Below are positions 39,069 to 48,384 of a DNA stretch of 64,000 bases, one piece after another. The stretch is taken from the NCBI RefSeq assembly GCF_000701265.1, contig NZ_KL370762.1, positions 34,223 to 98,222 of the forward strand. Direction: 5' to 3'. The notes under the pieces are model-generated. The model saw only the letters and a list, made by a program, of their open reading frames with translations, was not told where the DNA came from and made no database searches. Source of the stretch: Legionella wadsworthii DSM 21896 = ATCC 33877. GTDB taxonomy: Bacteria > Pseudomonadota > Gammaproteobacteria > Legionellales > Legionellaceae. The position numbers and the translations under genes were made by a program. Each line of letters begins with the position of its first letter. Positions within the stretch are counted from its first letter, which is position 1.

Positions 39069-39526
39069 TTCAGACAGTGAAACAGGTAATTACTACTGAC
39101 TCCCCCCATTTGAAAATTAGTAGAGCAGTCGAATAAGAGCACACCTTGTAAGTAAATTTACCTAATCAGGCGCAGCATACATGAATATGTGAGCATAGTG
39201 TAGGAAAATATACCGCCAGATGCGCCAAATACGCCTGTTCCTGCTGAGGGCTGAGCGCTTATCATTAAAAATTGCAGATCATATCAAACTTTAAACAGAG
39301 TCACCATGAAATTCCCGTTTCAAACATTATTTCTTAGCACATGCGCTATTTTTTTGCTAAGATTGTGCCAAAGTTTTGAAAGTGTAGTGACAGTTCATTT
39401 CAACACGCTTGTTTTCGCAGTGTGCAGGTCCCTAAAATGACTTAAGGAATCACCCCGCATCGCGAAGCTGGAGTTTTGAAAAATGAATGTCAATCTTAAC
39501 CTAAAATCATCAACACGGTAAAACAA
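39069..39526. other. Gene-poor divergent region between kbl and the PCMT-like gene
   Basis: About 460 bp without a clear gene. GGCGCA (39169-39174) and TGCGCC (39221-39226) are an inverted repeat 46 bp apart. A 44-codon frame at 39306-39440 starts with a signal-like MKFPFQTLFLSTCAIFLL but lacks a ribosome site. An sRNA or leader could be present, but no terminator was seen. Confidence 0.4.
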
Positions 39527-40180
39527 ATGAGTTATCAAAGCGCACGCATTAATATGGTCAAGCAACAACTTCGCACTGGTGATGTTTTAAACGAATCCAT
39601 ACTGAATTTATATGATGTAGTACCTCGTCACGAATTTGTTCCCGAACAATATAGTCATTTTGCATATTCTGACATGCAAATCCCTCTTAACCATGGCCAA
39701 TGCATGCTTACTCCTTTAGAAGAAGGAACAATTTTACAGGCCTTGAATTTAAAAGGACATGAAACTGTTTTGGAAGTAGGCACAGGTACCGGTTTCTTTA
39801 CAGCGTTACTTAGTAAATTGTGTAAAAAAGTAATTAGTGTCGATTATTATTCCGATTTTACCAACAATGCCGGTCATAACTTAAAAAAACATCAATGCGA
39901 CAATATTGAATTAATTACAGGGGATGCAAGCCAAGGCTGGTTAGAATGCGCTCCCTACGATACCGTCGTGTTTACTGGTGCAATAGAACAAATTAATGAA
40001 ACTCTGCGGTTGCAAATTCTTCCAGGCGGAAAATTGTTTGTGATTGAAGGACATTCCCCAGCAATGCAAGGCCGTTTATATGAACTGGATCATAATGAGC
40101 TATGGCATGATTCATTACTTTTTGAAACAAATATCCCTTTACTTATAGACAAATTAAAGCCAAAAGAATTTGTTTTCTAG
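39527..40180 (+). CDS. Protein-L-isoaspartate O-methyltransferase-like protein
   Basis: 217 residues of the PCMT fold. The SAM loop is VLEVGTGTGFF at 81-91. The N-terminus (ARINMVKQQLRTGDV and VPRHEFVPEQY) is that of the family. The active-site region usually read as TISQP is here CMLTPLEEGTI, so the isoaspartate repair activity may be altered or absent. It lies 11 bp before a TolC-like gene, an arrangement I believe common in Legionella and related bacteria; its purpose there is unclear. Confidence 0.85.
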   Translation: MSYQSARINMVKQQLRTGDVLNESILNLYDVVPRHEFVPEQYSHFAYSDMQIPLNHGQCMLTPLEEGTILQALNLKGHETVLEVGTGTGFFTALLSKLCKKVISVDYYSDFTNNAGHNLKKHQCDNIELITGDASQGWLECAPYDTVVFTGAIEQINETLRLQILPGGKLFVIEGHSPAMQGRLYELDHNELWHDSLLFETNIPLLIDKLKPKEFVF

Positions 40181-40191
40181 GATGTAGATGC

Positions 40192-41565
40192 ATGAGAAAA
40201 TTGTTGATTTGCTATCTTTTAGCTTTTGGTTTATTGCCGCACGCATTTGCAGCCACAGATTTAATGGATATCTATCATCAAGCGCTTGAAAATGATCCGA
40301 TCTTTAAAAATGCCTATGATACCTATAAGGCGAATAAAGAAGCTCTTCCTCAAGCTTGGTCGGCATTGCTCCCCCAGGCAGGGCTTACGGCCAAAACATC
40401 GCGTAATTTCATCCATGTAAATGATGGTTTTTTTACGATTACGGAAGATTATTATAAATCGCGAAACTGGCAAGTTTCAGCGTCACAGGCTATTTTTAAT
40501 TATCAGGCTTGGGCCAGGGTTCAACAGGCCAGGGCATCGGTAAAAGCTGCCCAAGCCGCTTTTAACGACTCTGCGCAAGATTTAATCCTTAGAACTGCTA
40601 AAGCCTATTTTGATATTCTTTTTGCACAAGATACCTTAAATTTTGCCGAAGCCAAAAAACGAGCCAACAAACGCCAATATGATCAAGCGAAGCAACGTTT
40701 TGAAGTGGGTCTTGATCCCATTACTTCTGTTTATGAAGCGAAAGCCGCTTATGATCAGTCTGTAGCAACAGTGATCGCATCACGTAATAACCAAATCAAC
40801 CAAAATGAAAACTTAAGAAAATTAACCAACCATGTCTACGAGCAACTTGCACCCCTTAGAGACGGGAAGATTCCTTTGGTTAAACCAGAACCTAATGATG
40901 TCGATGAATGGATAGATACGGGGTTAAAGCAAAATTATAAATTATTATCGGCCAAAAACAATCTTGAAGTAGCGCGCCAGAATATGAAGGCATTGTCAGC
41001 CGGGAATTGGCCTACTGTAGCCATCCAGGGAAACTCAGGTGAAACAACAAATGAAGTCAATACTTCCAGTCCTTTTTTACCAGCAAATCAAAAACAAGCC
41101 AGCGTGGCATTGGCTCTAAATTTTCCTGCGTTCCAGGGAGGACTGGTACTTTCTCAAACACGGCAAGCAAAATATAATTTTCAAGCCACAAGCGAACAAG
41201 TGGAACAAACCTATCGCGATGTGGTCGTAAACAGTAGAATAGCCTTTAATACCATCATTGATGGAATTAGTAAAGTAAGAGCTGACCGACAAACAGTGAT
41301 TTCCCAACAAAATTCTCTGGAAAGTACAGAAGCCCAATTTGAAGTGGGCACACGAGTGATGGTCGACGTAGTCAATGCACAACAACGTCTTTTTGAAGCA
41401 CAAACACAACTTGCAAGCGATCAATACAATTTAATTAATGCTGTTTTAACTTTAAAATATTTAGCCGGCACATTAAATGTCAATGATCTTGAACTGGTTA
41501 ATTCGTGGCTGGAAACAACACGAGTTCATGGAATGCTACCAGTAGCAAGCAGAGGTTCTAAATAA
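40192..41565 (+). CDS. tolC: TolC-family outer-membrane efflux channel
   Basis: 457 residues with a signal peptide ending PHAFA. Two tandem outer-membrane efflux repeats are rich in helical heptads ([55 protein letters not shown], and [20 protein letters not shown]). Channels of this kind serve RND pumps such as the one at 14473-19115, and type I exporters. The symbol is given for the family. It is the middle gene of PCMT-tolC-ttcA. Confidence 0.9.
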   Translation: MRKLLICYLLAFGLLPHAFAATDLMDIYHQALENDPIFKNAYDTYKANKEALPQAWSALLPQAGLTAKTSRNFIHVNDGFFTITEDYYKSRNWQVSASQAIFNYQAWARVQQARASVKAAQAAFNDSAQDLILRTAKAYFDILFAQDTLNFAEAKKRANKRQYDQAKQRFEVGLDPITSVYEAKAAYDQSVATVIASRNNQINQNENLRKLTNHVYEQLAPLRDGKIPLVKPEPNDVDEWIDTGLKQNYKLLSAKNNLEVARQNMKALSAGNWPTVAIQGNSGETTNEVNTSSPFLPANQKQASVALALNFPAFQGGLVLSQTRQAKYNFQATSEQVEQTYRDVVVNSRIAFNTIIDGISKVRADRQTVISQQNSLESTEAQFEVGTRVMVDVVNAQQRLFEAQTQLASDQYNLINAVLTLKYLAGTLNVNDLELVNSWLETTRVHGMLPVASRGSK

Positions 41566-41587
41566 CTACTTAACATTCAGGTTCACC

Positions 41588-42433
41588 ATGTCCAATCCTT
41601 CTCAAATTGAAAAGAAATTATTACATTATACAGGTAAAGCCATAGCAGATTTTAATATGATCCAACGTGGTGATCGGGTTATGGTTTGTTTGTCAGGAGG
41701 TAAAGATTCTTTTACTCTCCTTACGATTCTGAATCAATTACGCCGTCGTTCGGGTAATAAATTTGACATTTTTTCCTTTACTTTGGATCAGGCACAACCT
41801 GGTTGGAATGATGCAGCGGTACGTCAATGGCTTGCAGAGCGCTCCATTCCTTATGAGATTTTAACCCGAGATACCTACAGCATTGTTAAAGAAAAAATAC
41901 CGGAGGGTAAAACCTATTGTTCATTATGTTCACGTTTACGTCGCGGAATCATTTACAGATATGCTGAGGAAAACGGATTCAATAAAATCGCTTTAGGACA
42001 TCACCGGGATGATTTAGTCCGAACCTTAATGATGTCTATTTTTTATAATGGCGATATTCGATCAATGCCGCCTAAACTATTGAGTGATAACAAAAAACAC
42101 ATCGTGATAAGGCCTTTATGTTATGTGCAGGAAAAAGACATTATTACATTTGCTCAGGAACAATCTTATCCTATTATTCCCTGTACACTATGTGGTTCAC
42201 AAGATAATTTAATGCGTAAAAAGATCACTCATTTAATCAATCAGCTTGCAGAAGAAAATCCCAAAGTACCCAGTAATATTCTTCATGCCTTACAGAGTAT
42301 CAAACCGAGCCAACTCATGGATCAAAAAATGTGGAACTTTAAAAACCTTGAGCAGGAATTAATTAGTAATCAGCCAAAAAATACAACGGAAATCTTTAGT
42401 TCCGAAGAATTTACTCTCACAGAATCTGAATAA
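41588..42433 (+). CDS. ttcA: tRNA 2-thiocytidine(32) synthetase
   Basis: Adds sulfur to cytidine 32 of some tRNAs using ATP and an iron-sulfur cluster. 281 residues. PP-loop SGGKDS at 36-41, and the two cluster motifs C111-x2-C114 (CSLC) and C199-x2-C202 (CTLC). Also typical is [13 protein letters not shown]. It is 22 bp after tolC on the same strand and is followed by a plausible terminator. Confidence 0.94.
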   Translation: MSNPSQIEKKLLHYTGKAIADFNMIQRGDRVMVCLSGGKDSFTLLTILNQLRRRSGNKFDIFSFTLDQAQPGWNDAAVRQWLAERSIPYEILTRDTYSIVKEKIPEGKTYCSLCSRLRRGIIYRYAEENGFNKIALGHHRDDLVRTLMMSIFYNGDIRSMPPKLLSDNKKHIVIRPLCYVQEKDIITFAQEQSYPIIPCTLCGSQDNLMRKKITHLINQLAEENPKVPSNILHALQSIKPSQLMDQKMWNFKNLEQELISNQPKNTTEIFSSEEFTLTESE

Positions 42434-42442
42434 TATTCAAAC

Positions 42443-42470
42443 CTGGGGCTTAACATTCCATCAGCTCCAG
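42443..42470 (+). terminator. Possible terminator after ttcA
   Basis: CTGGGGCT (42443-42450) pairs with AGCTCCAG (42463-42470) with one G-U pair, followed by TTTCCC. The T-run is short, so only moderately convincing. Confidence 0.45.
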
Positions 42471-42724
42471 TTTCCCACCCTAACACCACAAAATACCTCT
42501 TCCCAATTTATTCATTTTTTTATGGCTTAAACGCTTAATGTAAACCATAATGTGTCGATATATATCAAAAAGATAATAATAGGCACCGTTTCTTAACTAA
42601 AAAGTAACATTTTAATAACATTTTTGTTACAATTATGTTCCATTAAACAACAGTTTCATCTAAAATTGAAATTATTTTCTCTTTACTATTTATTTAACCC
42701 ATTGTTAATAGAGGAACAAAGTCT

Positions 42725-45040
42725 ATGTTTTCAAATACAGCGGTTGACTCACGATTATTTCGAATTTATGCGAAACGTTATTTTAAATTTGATTTTGTAG
42801 CAGCCATAGTCGTATTTCTTGTTGCAATTCCATTATGTCTTGGTATTGCGCTCGCTTCTGGCGCACCACTTCTCTCAGGGATTATCAGTGGAGTCGTGGG
42901 AGGAATTGTTGTAGGCTTCCTCAGTGGTTCCCATGTCAGTGTCAGTGGGCCTGCTGCAGGTATGGCTGCTGTTGTCGTGGCCTCTATTGCCCAAATAGGT
43001 GATTTTAATTCCTTTTTAGTTGCCTTGGTATTGGCAGGTGTACTTCAAGTCATTATAGGAAGCTTAAGAGCTGGGTTTGTTGCAGACTATGTGCCTTCCA
43101 ATGTTGTTCAGGGCTTATTGTGTGCCATCGGCATTTTATTGATTATCAAACAATTACCTCTTGCATTTACTCTTTCGGCAGATTTCAATGAGCTTAAAAC
43201 GCATTTATTAGAAACGACTGAAGAAATTAGTTTAAGTCCTATTCTCGCCCTCTATCATCATATCAATTACGGGGCAATGCTCATTACCTTATTGTCCATA
43301 GGTACATTGATTTATTTTGATTTAACCAAAAACAAAATCCTCAAAGAAATCCCTGCACCAATTCTTGTTGTCATCCTTGGTGTGTTGCTGAATGAACTTT
43401 TCATTTGGACTGGTTCAATCTTAGTGCAAAATTCTCCACAATTGGTCAATATTCCACAAACCGAAAGTTTTAATGAACTATTCAGCCAATTGGAATATCC
43501 AAGTTGGGCAGCTTTGTCAAATCCTAAAGTTTATCTTTATGCTTTTATTATTGCCATTGTTGCCTCTCTTGAAACTTTATTGAATTTGAAAGCAGGAGAA
43601 AAACTGGATAAAAAGCGTCGCCATCCTTCCTCAAATAGAGAATTAGTTGCTCAGGGCGTAGGAAATATCACAGCCGGTTTGATTGGAGGCATACCTGTGA
43701 CATCAGTGATTGTGAGAACGTCAATTAATATTCAGGCTGGTTCGAAGACAAAAATATCAGCAATATTACATGGATTCTTTATTTGCTTCGCAGTGCTCTT
43801 AATCCCAGGCGCGTTAAATAAAATTCCTTTATCCTCTTTAGCTGCTATTTTGATCTATACAGGTTATAAATTAAACAAGCCTTCTATTTATCGATCTATT
43901 TACGCCCAAGGTTATGATCGTTTCATACCTTTCATAACCACTGTCATTAGTATCATTGCATTTAATTTATTAACAGGTATTTTGATAGGTTTGGCTGTGA
44001 GCTTGTTCTATATCTTAAAATCAAACAGTCAGGCACGAATTGATATCCTCAAAGAAACGCATCCAACAGGTGAAATAAATCGTTTGATACTGCCACAACA
44101 AATGAGTTTTTTAAATAAAGCCGCTCTTTTTGCTGAATTGGAATCCATACCCAGGGAATCTCAATTAATCATTGATGCACGATATACTCAGTACATTGAC
44201 AAGGAAATTATCGAACTCCTGAAAGAATTTAAAGAAGAAGCCCAAAATAAAAAAATTGCTTTGAACATGATAGGTTTTAAGGAGCATTATGAAATTCATA
44301 ATTACATCGATTTTATTAATGTGACGACTTATGATGTGCAGTCAAACTTGTCTCCGGCACAGGTGCTCAATATACTGCATGAAGGGAATCAGCGTTTCCT
44401 TGATGACACTCGCATTCATCGCCCGAATCAAATTGACATCAAACATACAGCAAATACTCAGCACCCTATTGCAATCGTTGTTGGTTGTATCGACTCCAGG
44501 GTTCCAGTAGAGACAATATTCGACATGAGCTTTGGTGATATTTTTTGTGTGCGTGTTGCTGGTAATGTAATCAACAATGATGTCCTGGCCAGTATTGAAT
44601 ATGCATGCCATGTCGTAGGTGTCAAACTGATTATTGTTCTTGGACATACACGCTGTGGTGCTATTTCATCTGCCTGTGATGGAGTTGAAACAGGCCACAT
44701 TACCGAATTATTGGACAAGATAAAACCAGCGATTCATGCAGAAAAATATACTAAATCGGATAGAAACAGTAACAACTCGACCTTCGTCAACAATGTTACT
44801 AAATTGAACGTAGCGAACACCATGCAAAAAATTTATGAACGAAGTTCTATTTTACATCAAATGATCGAGAAAAATGATATCTCCATGGTGGGAGCAGTTT
44901 ACGATGTGCACACTGGTAAAGTCCTTTTTAAAAATTATGCACATGAACTCACTCTTCTCGAGGGAAAAAATAATGAACACTTGGCTTCTAAATTAACTTC
45001 CTTGTTAAAAGAAACAAAGATACCTCTTGATCATTCGTAA
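42725..45040 (+). CDS. SulP anion transporter fused to beta-carbonic anhydrase
   Basis: 771 residues with three parts. Residues 1 to about 430 are a SulP/SLC26 membrane transporter (IPLCLGIALASGAPLLSGI, VSGPAAGMAAVVVASIA). About 450-530 is a STAS-like regulatory domain. From about 545 to the end is a beta-carbonic anhydrase with zinc ligands C588, H641 and C644 and the D590-R592 dyad (GCIDSRVP, GHTRCGA). The fusion suggests bicarbonate uptake coupled to its interconversion with CO2. Such SulP-CA fusions are known in other bacteria. It is monocistronic and ends in a clear hairpin. Confidence 0.92.
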   Translation: MFSNTAVDSRLFRIYAKRYFKFDFVAAIVVFLVAIPLCLGIALASGAPLLSGIISGVVGGIVVGFLSGSHVSVSGPAAGMAAVVVASIAQIGDFNSFLVALVLAGVLQVIIGSLRAGFVADYVPSNVVQGLLCAIGILLIIKQLPLAFTLSADFNELKTHLLETTEEISLSPILALYHHINYGAMLITLLSIGTLIYFDLTKNKILKEIPAPILVVILGVLLNELFIWTGSILVQNSPQLVNIPQTESFNELFSQLEYPSWAALSNPKVYLYAFIIAIVASLETLLNLKAGEKLDKKRRHPSSNRELVAQGVGNITAGLIGGIPVTSVIVRTSINIQAGSKTKISAILHGFFICFAVLLIPGALNKIPLSSLAAILIYTGYKLNKPSIYRSIYAQGYDRFIPFITTVISIIAFNLLTGILIGLAVSLFYILKSNSQARIDILKETHPTGEINRLILPQQMSFLNKAALFAELESIPRESQLIIDARYTQYIDKEIIELLKEFKEEAQNKKIALNMIGFKEHYEIHNYIDFINVTTYDVQSNLSPAQVLNILHEGNQRFLDDTRIHRPNQIDIKHTANTQHPIAIVVGCIDSRVPVETIFDMSFGDIFCVRVAGNVINNDVLASIEYACHVVGVKLIIVLGHTRCGAISSACDGVETGHITELLDKIKPAIHAEKYTKSDRNSNNSTFVNNVTKLNVANTMQKIYERSSILHQMIEKNDISMVGAVYDVHTGKVLFKNYAHELTLLEGKNNEHLASKLTSLLKETKIPLDHS

Positions 45041-45059
45041 ACCATTTCATTTATGGCTG

Positions 45060-45096
45060 TGAGATAGAACTCGTTATTCATTTCGAGTTCTACTCA
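45060..45096 (+). terminator. Hairpin terminator after the SulP-CA gene
   Basis: TAGAACTCG (45065-45073) pairs with CGAGTTCTA (45084-45092). The stem continues as TGAG/CTCA past one bulged A. Confidence 0.7.
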
Positions 45097-45237
45097 CATT
45101 GTAATTCTCCGCCATAAGGAATCACCTGCCAAACAAAACTCATAAAGATTATGGATGGGATTCTTTCATCGCCTGCAGTCGCACTTGCAATAGCCCAATG
45201 ATAATAGGATTCATCTGTTTTTGATAGGAAACTCCTG

Positions 45238-45243
45238 TATAAT
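45238..45243 (+). promoter_or_regulatory. Consensus -10 box upstream of proS
   Basis: TATAAT is 37 bp before the proS ATG and preceded by TG. No good -35 at 17 bp spacing (CTGTTT only). It would give a short leader of about 30 bases. Confidence 0.45.
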
Positions 45244-45280
45244 GCTCCCCAATCAAGAATAACAGAATTCAGGAGCAGAA

Positions 45281-46987
45281 ATGCGTGCATCTCAATGGTT
45301 TTTAGCAACTCTTAAGGAAACTCCTAGTGATGCGGAAATAGTATCCCATCAACTCATGCTAAGAGCAGGAATGATTCGTAAACTGGGCTCAGGTCTTTAT
45401 ACCTGGATGCCCTTAGGTCTAAAAGTCTTACGCAAAGTAGAACAGATAGTACGTGAGGAAATGAACCGCATCCATTCTATGGAAATTCTAATGCCAGCAG
45501 TTCAACCTGCAGAATTATGGCAGGAGACCGGTCGCTGGGAGACTTTTGGTGGTCTGCTTCTCACCATGCAAGATGCTAATGGAAGAGAATATTGTTTTGG
45601 TCCTACCCACGAAGAAGTTATTACAGACATCATGCGGCATGATTTGCAATCTTATAAGCAATTACCTGCCAGTTTTTATCAAATCCAAACCAAATTTCGG
45701 GATGAAATAAGGCCACGTTTCGGTGTGATGCGTGCTCGTGAATTTATTATGAAAGATGCTTACTCTTTCCATCTAAGTTTGGAAAGCTTGCAAAAGACCT
45801 ACAAAGAGATGTATCAGGCTTATTGCCGTATATTTGACCGTCTGGGACTCAAGTACCGTGCTGTAGAGGCCGATACGGGCGCTATTGGCGGTTCGGCTTC
45901 CCACGAGTTTCAAGTATTGGCTGATTCAGGAGAAGATTTAATTTTCTACAGCGATCAAGGAGATTATGCAGCAAATATAGAACAAGCTACGAGTTTAAAA
46001 CCGGAAAAAGCAACGCCTACAAGTCATGAAATGGTCCTTGTAGATACACCAAACGTAAAAACAATTGCCGATGTAGCAAAATTTTTAAAAGTTGAAAGCA
46101 ATCAGACTGTCAAAACCTTAATTGTCAAAGGCAGAGAACATCCTATGGTGGCATTGGTTTTAAGAGGCGATGATGAGCTAAATGAGGTCAAGGCAATCAA
46201 ACATCCTTTAGTAGACTCCCCCCTTCAATTGATAGACGAAAACACCATTGTCAAAGCATTGAATGCACCCATTGGTTCACTGGGTCCTGTTCACTTATCC
46301 ATTCCTGTAATTGTTGATCACCATGCACTGGCTATGGACTCATTCATTTGCGGTGCAAACCAGGCGGACAAACATTATCAAAATGCTGCTTGGGATAAAG
46401 ATGTTAAAGAATATTTTGATTACGACTTGCGCAATGTCAAAGAGGGCGATATCAGCCCAGACGGAAAAGGAGTACTTCGCTCATGCCGCGGTATTGAAGT
46501 GGGCCATGTATTCCAGTTAGGCGATAAATATGCCAAAGCCATGAATGCCGCAGTCATCAATGAACATGGCCAATTAGAAACAATGATGATGGGATGTTAT
46601 GGCTTAGGAATTACTCGCGTTGTTGCTGCGGCCATTGAGCAACATCACGATGAGAACGGGATAATCTGGCCTAATAATATTGCCCCTTTTCAGGTAGTCA
46701 TCATTCCTTTAAATGGGCATCGATCGCAGGAAGTTCAAAAACAAGCGAATGGTTTATATGAACGTTTAAAAGAAAGAGGAATTGACGTATTAATTGATGA
46801 TCGAAATGAGCGGGCTGGTGTCTTGTTTGCAGATCAGGATTTAATAGGCATTCCCCATCGAATCATCGTCAGTGAACGAAATATGGACCAGAATTGCGTG
46901 GAATATAAAAATCGAGCTACTGGAGAAATGCAGCAATTAAGTTTAGATAATGCCATAGAATCGATCATTCAAATAGTCACCGAATAA
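45281..46987 (+). CDS. proS: Prolyl-tRNA synthetase (bacterial type, with editing insertion)
   Basis: Charges tRNA-Pro. 568 residues, class II. Motif 1-2 region PRFGVMRAREFIMKDAYSFH, the YbaK-type editing domain between about 230 and 380 (KTLIVKGREHPMVALVLRGDDELNE), and motif 3 MMGCYGLGITRVVAAAIEQ. AGGAG lies five bases before the ATG. A single gene ended by a strong terminator. Confidence 0.96.
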   Translation: MRASQWFLATLKETPSDAEIVSHQLMLRAGMIRKLGSGLYTWMPLGLKVLRKVEQIVREEMNRIHSMEILMPAVQPAELWQETGRWETFGGLLLTMQDANGREYCFGPTHEEVITDIMRHDLQSYKQLPASFYQIQTKFRDEIRPRFGVMRAREFIMKDAYSFHLSLESLQKTYKEMYQAYCRIFDRLGLKYRAVEADTGAIGGSASHEFQVLADSGEDLIFYSDQGDYAANIEQATSLKPEKATPTSHEMVLVDTPNVKTIADVAKFLKVESNQTVKTLIVKGREHPMVALVLRGDDELNEVKAIKHPLVDSPLQLIDENTIVKALNAPIGSLGPVHLSIPVIVDHHALAMDSFICGANQADKHYQNAAWDKDVKEYFDYDLRNVKEGDISPDGKGVLRSCRGIEVGHVFQLGDKYAKAMNAAVINEHGQLETMMMGCYGLGITRVVAAAIEQHHDENGIIWPNNIAPFQVVIIPLNGHRSQEVQKQANGLYERLKERGIDVLIDDRNERAGVLFADQDLIGIPHRIIVSERNMDQNCVEYKNRATGEMQQLSLDNAIESIIQIVTE

Positions 46988-47006
46988 TCTTCTTTCAATC
47001 TAGCCT

Positions 47007-47030
47007 GGGTATCGCGATGCGATACCCATT
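47007..47030. terminator. Rho-independent terminator between proS and the LRR gene
   Basis: GGGTATCGC (47007-47015) and GCGATACCC (47019-47027) around GAT, then ATTTTT. The perfect nine-pair stem can serve both convergent genes. Confidence 0.9.
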
Positions 47031-47031
47031 T

Positions 47032-48249
47032 TTAAGGCACTATAACCCCTTGGGTTACTCGATTTTTTCCCTCACCAGGATTTCCTTGCGTATTTAAAAA
47101 GGTAAAGGCCTCGTTATTTTTTAAAGCTTGTATCCCATCGGGATTGATTTGATTGAATCCAACATCCAGGGTATAAAGGTGTGTCGTATCCGCTAAAGCA
47201 AATGCCCCATCATCTCCAATTACATTATGGCTTAAACCCAGATTCTCCAGCTGTAATGCTTTAGCAAGGAACTTTGCTCCTTCATCCCCAATATCATTTT
47301 TGTTTGCATATAAGTTTTTTAAAGCGTTCAATTGCGACAACGCCATAGCACCTTCATCACCGATCGAATTATTGTCAATATTAAGTAACGTTAAATGAAT
47401 TAAGCCAATGGACAGATATTGAGCGCCGGCACTGCCTACATTACATCCAGCAATAGATAACCATTCTAAGGAACCGGATTGTGCTAAAAAAAATAGTCCT
47501 TCATCCTGCAAAGGATTGTTATCTAAAAAAAGATAACGCAAGTTAGGCTTTCTAGCAAGGATTCTTACTCCCTCTGCATCTATTTGATTGTCTTTTAAAT
47601 GAAGCAAGGTCAACGATTTGTTTTTGTCGATAAACTCAATTCCTTCATTTCCTATAGAATTATTACTGATATCCAAACTTTTTAAGGTTTCATTCGTCAA
47701 TATAGCCTTTGCACCTGCAACACCAATTTGGCTGTTTTGTAATGAAAGATGCTTCAATGATTTATTTTTTGCTAAGAATTTAGCTCCGGTGGGGCCTATC
47801 GGATTATTATCCAAATGGAGAAACTTCACCGATGCATTCGTTGCCAATGCTTCAGCCCCATAAGGTCCTATATGGTTTTCTCCTAAATGAAGATAAATTA
47901 AATAATTGTTTTTGGTTAGAGCTTCAGCTCCAAGGGATCCAATGCGATTTCCATTCAGGAAAAGATAATGTATTTGTGGTAAGTTTGAGAGCATTTCTGC
48001 GCCTTGGAAGCCAATTTGGTTGTTGATGAGACTCAAACGTATTATTTCAGGATGGTTATTGAGGAAAGTCACTATTTTGGGGATGTCGTGATCCGAAATG
48101 TGACATTGATCCATGATTAACCCGCCGTCATAGACATGAGATTCGATATTTTTAATACACTCATGGGCAGATAAAAATTTATTCTGAGCAAATAAAGAGG
48201 AACTCAATAAACCCAGAATCATAGAAAAATACAAAGCTGATTTTCGCAT
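47032..48249 (-). CDS. Secreted leucine-rich-repeat protein
   Basis: 405 residues from the ATG at 48249 (a GTG three bases earlier has the better-spaced AAGGGA). Signal peptide MRKSALYFSMILGLLSSSLFA. About 13 repeats of 23-24 residues follow from residue 60 to the end, pattern LxxLxLxxNxIGxxGAxxLA, as in ribonuclease-inhibitor-type LRRs but shorter than their usual 28. There is no catalytic domain. Because it has an N-terminal signal it is probably exported through Sec rather than Dot/Icm. It could bind proteins in the envelope or outside; the target is unknown. Confidence 0.86.
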   Translation of the reverse strand: MRKSALYFSMILGLLSSSLFAQNKFLSAHECIKNIESHVYDGGLIMDQCHISDHDIPKIVTFLNNHPEIIRLSLINNQIGFQGAEMLSNLPQIHYLFLNGNRIGSLGAEALTKNNYLIYLHLGENHIGPYGAEALATNASVKFLHLDNNPIGPTGAKFLAKNKSLKHLSLQNSQIGVAGAKAILTNETLKSLDISNNSIGNEGIEFIDKNKSLTLLHLKDNQIDAEGVRILARKPNLRYLFLDNNPLQDEGLFFLAQSGSLEWLSIAGCNVGSAGAQYLSIGLIHLTLLNIDNNSIGDEGAMALSQLNALKNLYANKNDIGDEGAKFLAKALQLENLGLSHNVIGDDGAFALADTTHLYTLDVGFNQINPDGIQALKNNEAFTFLNTQGNPGEGKNRVTQGVIVP

Positions 48250-48384
48250 CACCAATTAATCCCTTATTCATCTGCTTTTTATAAGTGTACCGTAGATTCT
48301 TTATTTGCGTTGTATCATGAAATACTGATAAAACCCAACACATCCAATCCGTGATTCAGACGAAGGCTTTCAGTTCGAAGGAAT

